Below the pieces are notes generated by a model. It had not been told where the DNA came from. It saw nothing but the letters and a program-made list of their open reading frames with translations, and did no database searches. A DNA stretch of 24,041 bases from an uncultured Erysipelotrichales bacterium (GTDB lineage: Bacteria; Bacillota_I; Bacilli_A; Erysipelotrichales; Coprobacillaceae). The DNA is taken from contig CAJUJC010000020.1 of the NCBI GenBank assembly GCA_910586805.1, positions 1 through 24,041 on the forward strand, in the 5' to 3' direction. The translations under genes and the position numbers were made by a program. Shown here piece by piece: positions 16,101 through 22,006 of the stretch (position 1 is the first letter of the stretch; each line of letters starts with the position of its first letter).

Positions 16101-16337
16101 ATCTTCTTGTGCAGTTAAATTGTCATTATTTAAACGATCTTTAATTGCATCTGAAACACTTACTCCCTTTTCTAGTTCACCATTCTCATCATATTTAGGA
16201 ACATTGATTTGGTTGATTGCTTCTTCATAATCACCAGTGAGTGTTTGAGTAGCTGCTTTTACTGGATTTATTGTTATGCTAGCACATACCATCAATGTTG
16301 CCATCAATGCTTTGAATACTTTATTCATACTCTTCAT
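13128..16337 (-). CDS. Secreted, wall-anchored protein with two tandem metallo-beta-lactamase-fold domains
   Basis: 1069 residues. Signal peptide 1-28 (basic start, hydrophobic core, VKA-A cleavage site). Two homologous units follow, about 36-517 and 518-1008. Each starts with a roughly 200-residue domain I do not recognise (PKYDENG, SYYNMLNFYTN, FHIDSHGYWGY) and continues with an MBL domain. Metal ligands of unit 1: His311, His313, Asp315, His316 (THNHPDH), His378 (DEHTPGG), Asp397 (HIGDTLG), His441 (GGHTP); unit 2 has the same set: His787, His789, Asp791, His792, His869, Asp888, His932. Both sites look complete. Unit 2 has a 15-residue insertion after the HxHxDH motif. The C-terminus is a sorting signal: PTKTG (1034-1038), a hydrophobic stretch, and a basic tail. 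Hydrolase activity on an extracellular substrate is inferred; the substrate is unknown. Starts at 16337 or 16328 are both possible. Confidence 0.88.
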   Translation of the reverse strand: MKSMNKVFKALMATLMVCASITINPVKAATQTLTGDYEEAINQINVPKYDENGELEKGVSVSDAIKDRLNNDNLTAQEDDVNKTLKVDFDIQGAYIASNYMNGAPVKAGTSYYNMLNFYTNVLQVRQLLDGKSEYKVIDKNGDQLTVSQIDELLDLLERINKFDPTTNLVYDDSRSTGTDVKATTDDGSVEFTFHIDSHGYWGYELGPKDSITGVVMGLVDDEMSQEGKATQREHNTKYANFFVIKMLENDKGTLYQLNGTDLENPMIYVSKDKKEALMIDVDFYGTHVLNDIIKSVIGDDCESLKIFITHNHPDHVNNLPVIAKDKYLQNITEIIWPENESVVESTKLFKKVTYIKDMETFEVAGTHFQFIEIPDEHTPGGGQLADLDNKIIHIGDTLGAQIHLGGTNISMSSAKAWLDGAKKCEKFVKDNGIKHFIGGHTPYLNTPDFASWMRVAVEYAMEQYEKDSAWAGGLTIVENGKVVSQERFKEMMSKGLSDAEELNVLSVNFANDLAKADYDKAVNEIIIPKYDENGNKVDQRVSEVLKSKLDTQDLEAIKNSRAKTLTVDFQIKDAYLASNYLNGKDPAGRSYYNMLNFYTNIKQVKQLLDANNGYVVVDSLGNKLDKSYIEELLGLLDQINDFDTKINLVYDKNSKNGTDVIATSQEGHVSFKFHIDSHGYWGYDLGAHDSITGIVMGYDEKEAFEKQHELTMKYGQFFVIKMFENDKGTLYQLNGTDLENPMIYVSKDKKEALMVDVDFYGAHVLNKVIKDIIGDDCESLKIFLTHNHGDHVNNLAVIYQDEYLRDITTLIWPENEPHSILRDKDAVTKDLVGKDLVTLFGEPIYVKDMETFEVAGTHFQFIEIPDEHTPGGGQLADLDNKIIHIGDTLGAQIHLGGTNISMSSAKAWLEGAKKCEEFVKDNGIKHFIGGHTPYLNTPDFASWMKVAVEYAMKQYEKDSTWAGGLTIVENGKVVSQERLKEMMSRGLSDAEELNVLSVNFRNDMKPEEDIDINEPSVVPPTDDMNTSNQPTTPTKTGDYSMINMWMTLTLMSICGLGVLKSKQKFDRK
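13320..16232 (-). repeat. Intragenic tandem duplication, period about 1.45-1.47 kb
   Basis: Segments around 13320-14786 and 14787-16232 encode homologous units. In the C-terminal part of the units the offset is exactly 1473 bp (e.g. 13681 with 15154, 13341 with 14814); at the unit starts it is 1446 bp. Around the HTPGG and GDTLG motifs the two copies encode identical protein with only scattered silent changes, whereas the N-terminal parts have drifted clearly. Confidence 0.9.
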
Positions 16338-16356
16338 CCTTATTTCCCTCGCTTTC

Positions 16357-16371
16357 TATACTTCAAGTATA
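16357..16371. promoter_or_regulatory. 15-bp palindrome over the -10 of the double-MBL gene
   Basis: TATACTTCAAGTATA is a perfect 7-bp inverted repeat with a one-base centre. It covers the -10 hexamer and the expected start site, the right place for a repressor. Either RpiR protein encoded downstream is a candidate ligand; this is inference. Confidence 0.45.
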
Positions 16372-16394
16372 AAACGATAGAATAGCATTCACAA
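16366..16394 (-). promoter_or_regulatory. Promoter of the double-MBL gene
   Basis: Minus-strand -35 TTGTGA (16389-16394), 17-bp spacer, -10 TATACT (16366-16371), 28 bp upstream of the first ATG. Confidence 0.65.
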
Positions 16395-16408
16395 TGTAAA
16401 CGGTTTCC
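16395..16408. promoter_or_regulatory. cre-like (CcpA) site abutting the -35
   Basis: TGTAAACGGTTTCC agrees with the cre consensus TGWAANCGNTNWCA at every position but the last (13/14). It ends directly at the -35 hexamer of the promoter, which suggests carbon-catabolite control. From that position either activation or interference with RNA polymerase is possible. Confidence 0.55.
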
Positions 16409-16550
16409 ATTTGTTGCTTGTTTTGAACGATTATATAAATATATCTTTTTATTTTATTTCTTGAATGTTTTTTTCTTTTAAGACAAATTTTATTTATAAT
16501 TAAACAAAAATAAATTTTATATCTTATAAAATATGACATATTTAAAAAGA
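16409..16550. other. AT-rich intergenic stretch upstream of the MBL promoter
   Basis: About 140 bases, almost entirely A and T, between the cre-like site and the MATE terminator. It contains an imperfect inverted repeat (AAATTTTATTT near 16484 and AAATAAATTTT near 16508). I see no gene. It may act as an UP-type element for the promoter that points left. Confidence 0.3.
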
Positions 16551-16596
16551 AAATGAAGATTTTTGTTTATACAACAAGCATCTTCATTTCTTTTTT
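16551..16596. terminator. Terminator of the MATE gene, copy B of the 46-bp element
   Basis: AAATGAAGAT (16551-16560) and ATCTTCATTT (16580-16589), a perfect 10-bp stem with a 19-nt loop. The MATE stop TAA (16567-16569) sits in the loop, and the plus-side arm encodes part of the last MATE residues. The minus strand continues TTTTCTTTTT. See copy A at 11450-11495. Confidence 0.75.
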
Positions 16597-17904
16597 TATC
16601 ATATAAATAGTCGTTATAAATGCAATAATATCTGCAATAAGTACAGCAATAAATACACCATACAATCCAAATATTGTTGATAATATCAAAATCAAAGGTA
16701 TCAACAATAAACATTGTCTTAATAAATTTAAAAAACTTGAATGTTTCACCATACCAATAGCTTGAAAAAAATTAGCACACATCATTTGACATCCTATAAT
16801 AGGCAAAAATATAAACCAAATACGCAAGGCTTGACTACCAAGTTCAACAATTTCTTTTTCATCATTAAACATAGAAATAATCATTGTAGGAAATAACTGA
16901 ATAACTAAAAACCCCAAAAATGACAAGATTGTTGATCCTATAATTGTATATTTTAAAGTTTCTTTTACTCGATCAAAACGTTTTGCTCCAAAATTATAAC
17001 TAATTAATGGTTGTTGCCCTTGAGTCATACCAGTTAAAGGCATTAGCATTAATGTTTGAACACTTGTAATAATTCCAACAGTAGATATTGCAATATCTCC
17101 GCCATAAGTTCCTAACATACTATTAATAACAATATTTAATAAACTCATAGACATCTGCATCAAAAAAGCAGGAATACCTGTTTTGATAACTGACAAAGCA
17201 TATTTTGTCTTTAAAATCATATGCTCAATTTGACATGGTATCAAACTTCTTTTACTGAACAAGAAAGTAAGTTGCCATACCATACTTAAAAACTGTCCAC
17301 CAATAGTCGCAAATGCTGCACCTTGTATTCCCATATGGAACAAAACAATAAAAATATAATCAAATAATATATTAAATCCTGCTCCTAATATTTGTGCCAC
17401 CATTGCATTTTTTGCATTCCCTTGAGCCCTTGAAAGATTATTCCCACACATGGCAACGCATTGAAAAACAGCACCATATAAAATAATACTTAAATATGTG
17501 CGTGCATAGGGAAGAACTTGCGCACTTGCACCTAATATCCTTAAAATAGGATTCATAAAAACATTTCCAAAAATCATAAAGATCAAACCAAACAAGATGG
17601 TAATCATCAAACTATTTCCCTGGTAATATTTAGCCTTCTCTTCTTCCTTTGCACCTAATGCAATAGTAAAACGTGTCGCTCCACCTACTCCAGCCATCAA
17701 ACTTAAAGCCATTAAAATTAAGGTCACTGGAAAACTAATTGTAATCCCTGCAAGCCCCAATGAACCTAAACCTGGTGTATTTCCAATAAACATTCTATCA
17801 ACAATATTATAAACAGCATTAACAAACATACCTATCATTGCAGGTATTGATAATTCTACTAATAAAGGCAATATCTTTCCATTCTCCATTTTTACTTTAT
17901 CCAT
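16567..17904 (-). CDS. MATE-family multidrug/organic-ion efflux transporter
   Basis: 445 residues from the ATG at 17902-17904, with GGTGGTGAT upstream, a good match to the anti-SD complement; an in-frame TTG at 17910 is less likely. About twelve membrane segments in two homologous halves. Family features: IPAMIGMFVNAVYNIVDRMFIG in helix 1, AGVGGATRFTIALGA after helix 2, and the second-half counterpart TGMTQGQQPLISYNFGAKRFDRVKETL. It exports compounds by Na+ or H+ antiport; the substrate cannot be assigned. It has its own promoter and terminator, so it is a single-gene unit. Confidence 0.93.
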   Translation of the reverse strand: MDKVKMENGKILPLLVELSIPAMIGMFVNAVYNIVDRMFIGNTPGLGSLGLAGITISFPVTLILMALSLMAGVGGATRFTIALGAKEEEKAKYYQGNSLMITILFGLIFMIFGNVFMNPILRILGASAQVLPYARTYLSIILYGAVFQCVAMCGNNLSRAQGNAKNAMVAQILGAGFNILFDYIFIVLFHMGIQGAAFATIGGQFLSMVWQLTFLFSKRSLIPCQIEHMILKTKYALSVIKTGIPAFLMQMSMSLLNIVINSMLGTYGGDIAISTVGIITSVQTLMLMPLTGMTQGQQPLISYNFGAKRFDRVKETLKYTIIGSTILSFLGFLVIQLFPTMIISMFNDEKEIVELGSQALRIWFIFLPIIGCQMMCANFFQAIGMVKHSSFLNLLRQCLLLIPLILILSTIFGLYGVFIAVLIADIIAFITTIYMIKKEMKMLVV

Positions 17905-17921
17905 ACTCAATCACCACCATT

Positions 17922-17950
17922 AATATATTATCATTGTCATTTCTTGTCAA
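17922..17950 (-). promoter_or_regulatory. Promoter of the MATE gene with palindrome over the -35
   Basis: Minus-strand -35 TTGACA (17945-17950, perfect), 17-bp spacer, -10 TATATT (17922-17927). The -35 lies inside a perfect inverted repeat, TTCTTGTCAAGAA (17941-17953), which could be an operator. Confidence 0.65.
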
Positions 17951-17956
17951 GAAAAC

Positions 17957-17985
17957 AAAAAAGTGAATCCTAAGATTCACCTTTT
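17957..17985 (-). terminator. Terminator of the folD-DUF951-GNAT-GNAT cluster
   Basis: On the minus strand GTGAATC pairs with GATTCAC around a 4-nt loop, extended by A-T pairs, and is followed by TTTTTTG. It lies about 40 nt downstream of the last GNAT stop. Confidence 0.7.
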
Positions 17986-18026
17986 ATCATTTCAAGCCAT
18001 AAGAATAGAAATTGTTCCATTTCCTC

Positions 18027-18584
18027 TTATATATCTTCTATAAAATGATTCTCATATATATTCCAATACTTATCATACACAAAATCATCATCAACATGAA
18101 AATTATATTGATACATTCTAAAAGTAACTAGAAAATTTTTAGGTTGCCATAACTCCTCATAAGAATACTTATATGTCATTCCTATTTTTTTCATAACATC
18201 CCCACTATGAGGATTATTAATATCATGAGTAGCAGTGATATAAGGAATACCCTTATTTTTTAATGCTTCAATAACTCCTAAAGCCGCTTCACTCACAATA
18301 CCTTGATGCCAATAATCCTTTTTTAACCCATAACCAAAATCATGGCTCTCATCTCCACTTACCTCAACATATCCAATACAAATATTATCATCTTTAAAAC
18401 ATATTGCATAATGTATACCATTATCTTCTTGATAACCCTTTATTATATCTTTTGCTTCTTCTATATTCTTCAACGGAAACATAGGTAAAAATTTGTTGAC
18501 ATCTTTATCGCTTAATATTTCAAACAATGTATAAGCATCATTTTCATTAAACTCTCTTAATATTAATCTTTTTGTTTCTATCAT
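18027..18584 (-). CDS. GNAT N-acetyltransferase, RimJ/RimL type
   Basis: 185 residues. It begins with ETKRLILREFNENDAYTLFEIL, the standard opening of RimJ/RimL-like acetyltransferases, followed by FGYGLKKDYWHQGIVSEAALGVIEAL (acetyl-CoA-binding motif A, Q/H-x-G) and a C-terminal NNPHSGDVMKKIGMTYKY (motif B region). Family members acetylate ribosomal-protein N-termini or small molecules such as aminoglycosides or amino acids; no substrate can be given. The ATG has AAAAAGGA about 10 nt upstream. It follows the other GNAT gene after 43 bp, in which an internal promoter is visible. Confidence 0.88.
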   Translation of the reverse strand: MIETKRLILREFNENDAYTLFEILSDKDVNKFLPMFPLKNIEEAKDIIKGYQEDNGIHYAICFKDDNICIGYVEVSGDESHDFGYGLKKDYWHQGIVSEAALGVIEALKNKGIPYITATHDINNPHSGDVMKKIGMTYKYSYEELWQPKNFLVTFRMYQYNFHVDDDFVYDKYWNIYENHFIEDI

Positions 18585-18604
18585 AACTGTAATTCCTTTT
18601 TATA

Positions 18605-18633
18605 ATTGTAGCCCATGCTTATGTCTTTTACAA
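18605..18633 (-). promoter_or_regulatory. Possible internal promoter before the RimL-like gene
   Basis: Minus-strand -35 TTGTAA (18628-18633, overlapping the upstream stop codon), 17-bp spacer, -10 TACAAT (18605-18610). A single substitution from consensus in the -10, two in the -35. Confidence 0.4.
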
Positions 18634-19098
18634 ATCTTTTATATACCACCTATCACAAGCATAGTGAGGCCCTTCAATAAGTGATTTATCCAATAAACGA
18701 AATCCATGTTTAACATAAAACTTATTTGCAGCAATCATATTTTCAAAAGTCTCTAAATAACACTGTTTATAATGTTTTTTAGCAAACTCCAAAGATAACT
18801 CAAGTAATTGTTTAGCAATACCACTTCCACGTATATCTTTATACATATACATTTTTTGAAGTTCACAAACAGAATCAACCCCTTGCACTGGACCAATTCC
18901 ACAACCAGCAACAATATATCCATCTTTTTCCACAACCAAATATTGCATATTTTCAGGTTGATAGACCTGATAAAATTGTCCTAAATAAGGGGCTTCCCAA
19001 GCACATCCAGATTTGTTTGCTCCAAATTCCAATAAACAAGTTCTAATTAACTGCTCAACTTCCTGATTATCTTTTTCTTGAATAAGTCTAATCAACAT
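18628..19098 (-). CDS. GNAT-family N-acetyltransferase
   Basis: 156 residues. GNAT core: ELQKMYMYKDIRGSGIAKQLLELSLEFAKK (strand 4 and the R-G-x-G-x-A acetyl-CoA loop) and LETFENMIAANKFYVKHGF (motif B, N...A..FY...GF). The N-terminal part (IRLIQEKDNQEVEQLIR) is typical. The substrate is unknown. It overlaps the DUF951 gene by 11 bp in another frame, with AAAGG 9 nt before the ATG, which points to coupled translation in the folD cluster. Confidence 0.88.
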   Translation of the reverse strand: MLIRLIQEKDNQEVEQLIRTCLLEFGANKSGCAWEAPYLGQFYQVYQPENMQYLVVEKDGYIVAGCGIGPVQGVDSVCELQKMYMYKDIRGSGIAKQLLELSLEFAKKHYKQCYLETFENMIAANKFYVKHGFRLLDKSLIEGPHYACDRWYIKDL

Positions 19099-19276
19099 GG
19101 GGAATAACCTTTTTTAATCTTTTCTCAAAATCACGACGTGAAAACATAACAATAGCTCCACACCCTAAGCATTTGATTTTAATATCAGCACCCATTCTAA
19201 TAATTTTCCATTGATTAGATTTTTTACAAGGGTGTTGCTTTTTCATTTCCACAATATCATTCAAATTATATTCCAT
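19088..19276 (-). CDS. DUF951 family protein (small, Cys-containing)
   Basis: 62 residues, the normal size for DUF951. Conserved elements are NDIVEMKKQHPC, RMGADIKIKCLGCG and SRRDFEKRLKKV. Three cysteines (17, 36, 39) in a PC...CxxC arrangement suggest metal binding or a nucleic-acid-binding role; the function is not established. The ATG follows the folD stop by 2 nt and uses GAGGG located in the last folD codons. It overlaps the next GNAT gene by 11 bp. Confidence 0.9.
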   Translation of the reverse strand: MEYNLNDIVEMKKQHPCKKSNQWKIIRMGADIKIKCLGCGAIVMFSRRDFEKRLKKVIPHVD

Positions 19277-19278
19277 AA

Positions 19279-20124
19279 CTATCCCTCTCTTTTTAAATAA
19301 GCATCTAAAGTATTTTCCATTAACATAGCAATTGTCATTGGTCCAACTCCACCTGGTACTGGTGTGATATATGAAACAATATCTTTCACATCTTCATAAT
19401 CAACATCTCCACACAACTTATTATTTTCATCTCTATTGATTCCAACATCTAAAATAACAGCCCCCTCTTTGACATAATCTCTATTAAAAAATTTTGCTTT
19501 TCCAATAGCAGCAATCAAAACATCAGCACGTTTACAAACTTGAGGCAAATCTTGTGTACGAGAATGAGCAATAGTAACAGTAGCATTTCTTTGTAGACAA
19601 AGAAGTGAAACAGGTTTTCCTACAATATTACTTCTACCCACAACAACAACTTCTTTACCTGTTAAATCATAGTTAATTTCATCTAATAAAACCATCATTC
19701 CTTTAGGCGTACATGGCACTAATCCATCTTGTCCTAATAATAACTTAGCAACATTTGATGGATGAAATCCATCAACATCTTTTGCAGGATCAATCAAATC
19801 TAAAATCTTATCTTCATGAATATGAGAAGGTAATGGTAATTGTACTAAAATACCATCCACTGTATCATCTTGATTCAATTTTTCAATGATATCAATTAAC
19901 ACACCTTCACTTGTACTTTCCTCTAAACGAATAACTTGAGATAACATTCCAACATATGTACAGGCTCTTTCTTTATTTCTTACATATGTTTGACTTGCCT
20001 GATTATCTCCAACTAATATAACAGTTAATTGAGGTATTCTTTTTCCCTCATTTTTTAACTGATCAACTTTCATTTTCAATTCATCTTTTCTTTTTGTAGA
20101 AATAAGTTTCCCATCTATATTCAT
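19279..20124 (-). CDS. folD: Bifunctional methylene-THF dehydrogenase / methenyl-THF cyclohydrolase
   Basis: 281 residues, the usual length. It interconverts 5,10-methylene- and 10-formyl-tetrahydrofolate in cytoplasmic one-carbon metabolism. Visible motifs: LVGDNQASQTYVRNKERAC with the catalytic Tyr and Lys, VDGILVQLPLP, DPAKDVDGFHP, PCTPKGMM, the NADP-binding VVGRSNIVGKPVSLLC, and the C-terminal TPVPGGVGPMT signature. It heads the cluster with DUF951 and two acetyltransferases. The ATG is preceded by AAAGGAAG. Confidence 0.97.
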   Translation of the reverse strand: MNIDGKLISTKRKDELKMKVDQLKNEGKRIPQLTVILVGDNQASQTYVRNKERACTYVGMLSQVIRLEESTSEGVLIDIIEKLNQDDTVDGILVQLPLPSHIHEDKILDLIDPAKDVDGFHPSNVAKLLLGQDGLVPCTPKGMMVLLDEINYDLTGKEVVVVGRSNIVGKPVSLLCLQRNATVTIAHSRTQDLPQVCKRADVLIAAIGKAKFFNRDYVKEGAVILDVGINRDENNKLCGDVDYEDVKDIVSYITPVPGGVGPMTIAMLMENTLDAYLKREG

Positions 20125-20170
20125 ATTATCAACTTCCTTTCTATTTACAAAAACTATTTATCTTTTTTAA

Positions 20171-20198
20171 ATTATACCAAATAATAAAAACTTGTAAA
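20171..20198 (-). promoter_or_regulatory. Promoter of the folD cluster
   Basis: Minus-strand -35 TTTACA (20193-20198), 16-bp spacer, perfect -10 TATAAT (20171-20176), about 47 bp upstream of the folD ATG. Confidence 0.65.
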
Positions 20199-20199
20199 C

Positions 20200-20244
20200 A
20201 AAAAGAGGATGACTCCTCTTAAACTGCTGGTGTTTATTCAGCAG
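20200..20244 (-). terminator. Terminator of vanW, two consecutive hairpins
   Basis: On the minus strand CTGCTG...CAGCAG (20239-20244 with 20224-20229) spans the stop codon, then AAGAGGA GTCA TCCTCTT (20203-20220) is followed by TTTGTTT. The second hairpin is the intrinsic terminator; the first may assist it. Confidence 0.7.
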
Positions 20245-21841
20245 GTGTTTGTGTAGGATTGTTTGGAACAACAGGAACAGTTGGATCAACTGATGGAACT
20301 TCAGGTTTTGGTTTTGTTCCTCTTCTTACAACCTTATCACGTTTTCTATAATTACTATATGCTTCTTTAGTAGAAGAAATAAGTTTTCCATTCTTATCAT
20401 AAACATGACGATATGATTGAGCCTTTGCTCCTGTATAGCCACTTGTTTGAACAACTGATTTTCCTACTTGTAACGTTGGATCATCAATATATTTTGTTTG
20501 GAATGGTGTTGACGAGAGTCTTTCACTTGTAATCTTCACCGTATTGCCATCAATATTTGTTCCATAAATTTTACAACTTAAACGACTATTACTATAAGAC
20601 ATGACAATCTTGATAGGATATTCTGTATTATTTCTAAATTTAAAATCAGGACCACCCCAAGATACAGTTGCATCTCTACCAATTGGTACATAGCTAGAAA
20701 CATAACTATGATTATATCTTAAAGTAACTTCTAAATTAGAAAGTAATACCGCATTATATAATGTTGAGGAAGATTGACAAACGCCTCCCCCAACTTCAGC
20801 GACTGTTTCTCCATCTCTATATGCTCCTGCCGCACCAAATCCTTTAGCAATTGTACGCTCTCCAACAGTTCCATTAAATGAAAATTCTTCACCAGGTAAT
20901 AAAATACCATTACATCTTATCCCTGCTAAACGAACATTATTCTTACGAACTGAAGACCCTGAAACATATGTTGAATAACTTCCCAATACTTCTCTAAACA
21001 GATTCTTTTCTAAATCCTCTTTAGAAATTTTTGGCTGTGTTATTTTAGCTGAAACTTCAAATGTTTCCCCCGCTTTTGCGTGAGAAAATGCCTTTTTTGC
21101 ATCCTCCAAATTATATTCAATTCCTACTTTAGAGTCTACAACAGCATAATCATTCTTTTTATCTAAAGTTGCATTCTTAGGTTCTTGACATAATTCTTTA
21201 TGAAGTTTCTCCATTTCTCCATCTTCTAGTTTATTATCTACCAAATCACATTCAATTTCTTTTTTAAAATCATAATCATTTAAAATTTGTTTAATTTGTT
21301 TGACTGTATTTTCTTTAGTTGCCTTTTTTCCATCAGTACCTTTTGTAAAAACAACTTTATCACCAACAACTTCATATTTTGTACTTATAGATGTATCACA
21401 TTCTAAAATTTTACTTTTTTCGATACTATCTATCAGTACATCTTCATCTATGATTGTTATAGGTGCAGTAAAATCATCATGTATAAAATAACGAATCCCT
21501 CTTGTGATAAATGAACTTTTTACTGTTTTGGCAACCTCATCTACTGCTGCTTTAGCATCAAAGGAAACATTATTTTTTAAATCAATTTGATAAGTTTTAT
21601 CATTAGCTTTCATTGTTATGACAAAATCATTTGTATCTTTCTCAAATTGTTCATTCAAAGCATCAATCGCTTCTTTCTTAGTCATATTTCCAACTTCAAT
21701 ACCATTAATTGTCGTATTAGAAATAAAATCATTATTTCCTAAAACAAAACACAAAACAAGATAAGCAACAAATACAACGCCTACAACACCTATAGGAATA
21801 AGCATCTTTCTATACTTAGATTTAAGTCTCAATTTTGTCAT
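20234..21841 (-). CDS. VanW-family cell-wall protein with PG-binding and G5 domains
   Basis: 535 residues from the ATG at 21839-21841, with GGGG 8 nt upstream; earlier in-frame starts lack such a site. Order: short basic N-terminus, one membrane anchor (about 13-34), two PG_binding_4-like repeats (about 40-290, with NGIEVGNMTKKEAIDALN at the first), the VanW domain (about 300-435, with GFGAAGAYRDGETV and GGGVCQSSSTLYNA, Cys355), a G5-like domain (about 435-515, ending KVVRRGTK) and a Pro-rich tail. The architecture resembles B. subtilis YoaR. It likely sits outside the membrane and touches peptidoglycan. The VanW name comes from an accessory gene of vancomycin clusters; no vanH/A/X-type gene is here, so no resistance is implied. 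Confidence 0.9.
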   Translation of the reverse strand: MTKLRLKSKYRKMLIPIGVVGVVFVAYLVLCFVLGNNDFISNTTINGIEVGNMTKKEAIDALNEQFEKDTNDFVITMKANDKTYQIDLKNNVSFDAKAAVDEVAKTVKSSFITRGIRYFIHDDFTAPITIIDEDVLIDSIEKSKILECDTSISTKYEVVGDKVVFTKGTDGKKATKENTVKQIKQILNDYDFKKEIECDLVDNKLEDGEMEKLHKELCQEPKNATLDKKNDYAVVDSKVGIEYNLEDAKKAFSHAKAGETFEVSAKITQPKISKEDLEKNLFREVLGSYSTYVSGSSVRKNNVRLAGIRCNGILLPGEEFSFNGTVGERTIAKGFGAAGAYRDGETVAEVGGGVCQSSSTLYNAVLLSNLEVTLRYNHSYVSSYVPIGRDATVSWGGPDFKFRNNTEYPIKIVMSYSNSRLSCKIYGTNIDGNTVKITSERLSSTPFQTKYIDDPTLQVGKSVVQTSGYTGAKAQSYRHVYDKNGKLISSTKEAYSNYRKRDKVVRRGTKPKPEVPSVDPTVPVVPNNPTQTPAE

Positions 21842-21869
21842 GTTCATCACCCCACATTTACCCTTATTC

Positions 21870-21898
21870 ATCATATACCACTTCATCATTTCTTGCAA
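21870..21898 (-). promoter_or_regulatory. Promoter of vanW
   Basis: Minus-strand -35 TTGCAA (21893-21898), 17-bp spacer, -10 TATGAT (21870-21875), 28 bp before the chosen ATG. The promoter lies inside the longer reading frame, which further supports the later start. Confidence 0.5.
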
Positions 21899-21972
21899 GT
21901 AAAACGAAGAAAAAAACAACAAAACAACTCTTATACACGCGTTAATAAATACTCTTTAATAATTATCATCTT

Positions 21973-21994
21973 TTAAATAACTTTTCTTATTTAA
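21973..21994 (-). terminator. Weak hairpin after asnB
   Basis: TTAAATAA (21973-21980) pairs with TTATTTAA (21987-21994) over a 6-nt loop. All pairs are A-T and no clear T-run follows on the minus strand, so its role as terminator is doubtful. Confidence 0.25.
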
Positions 21995-22006
21995 GATTTC
22001 ACAAAA

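Noticed and set aside
13320..16232. The 1.47-kb repeat as a mobile element or assembly artefact
   Set aside because: The copies differ at many silent and coding positions and the frame is intact throughout, so it is a real intragenic duplication.
16517..16714. 65-codon minus-strand frame at the end of the MATE gene
   Set aside because: It is another frame of the MATE coding sequence with biased Cys/Tyr/Ile content and no start signal.
18753..18935. 60-codon minus-strand frame inside the GNAT gene
   Set aside because: Fully contained in a real gene in another frame; no motif and no ribosome binding site.
20234..21841. VanW gene as a vancomycin-resistance marker
   Set aside because: VanW-domain proteins with PG-binding and G5 domains are widespread in Firmicutes; no vanHAX or vanRS genes are present.
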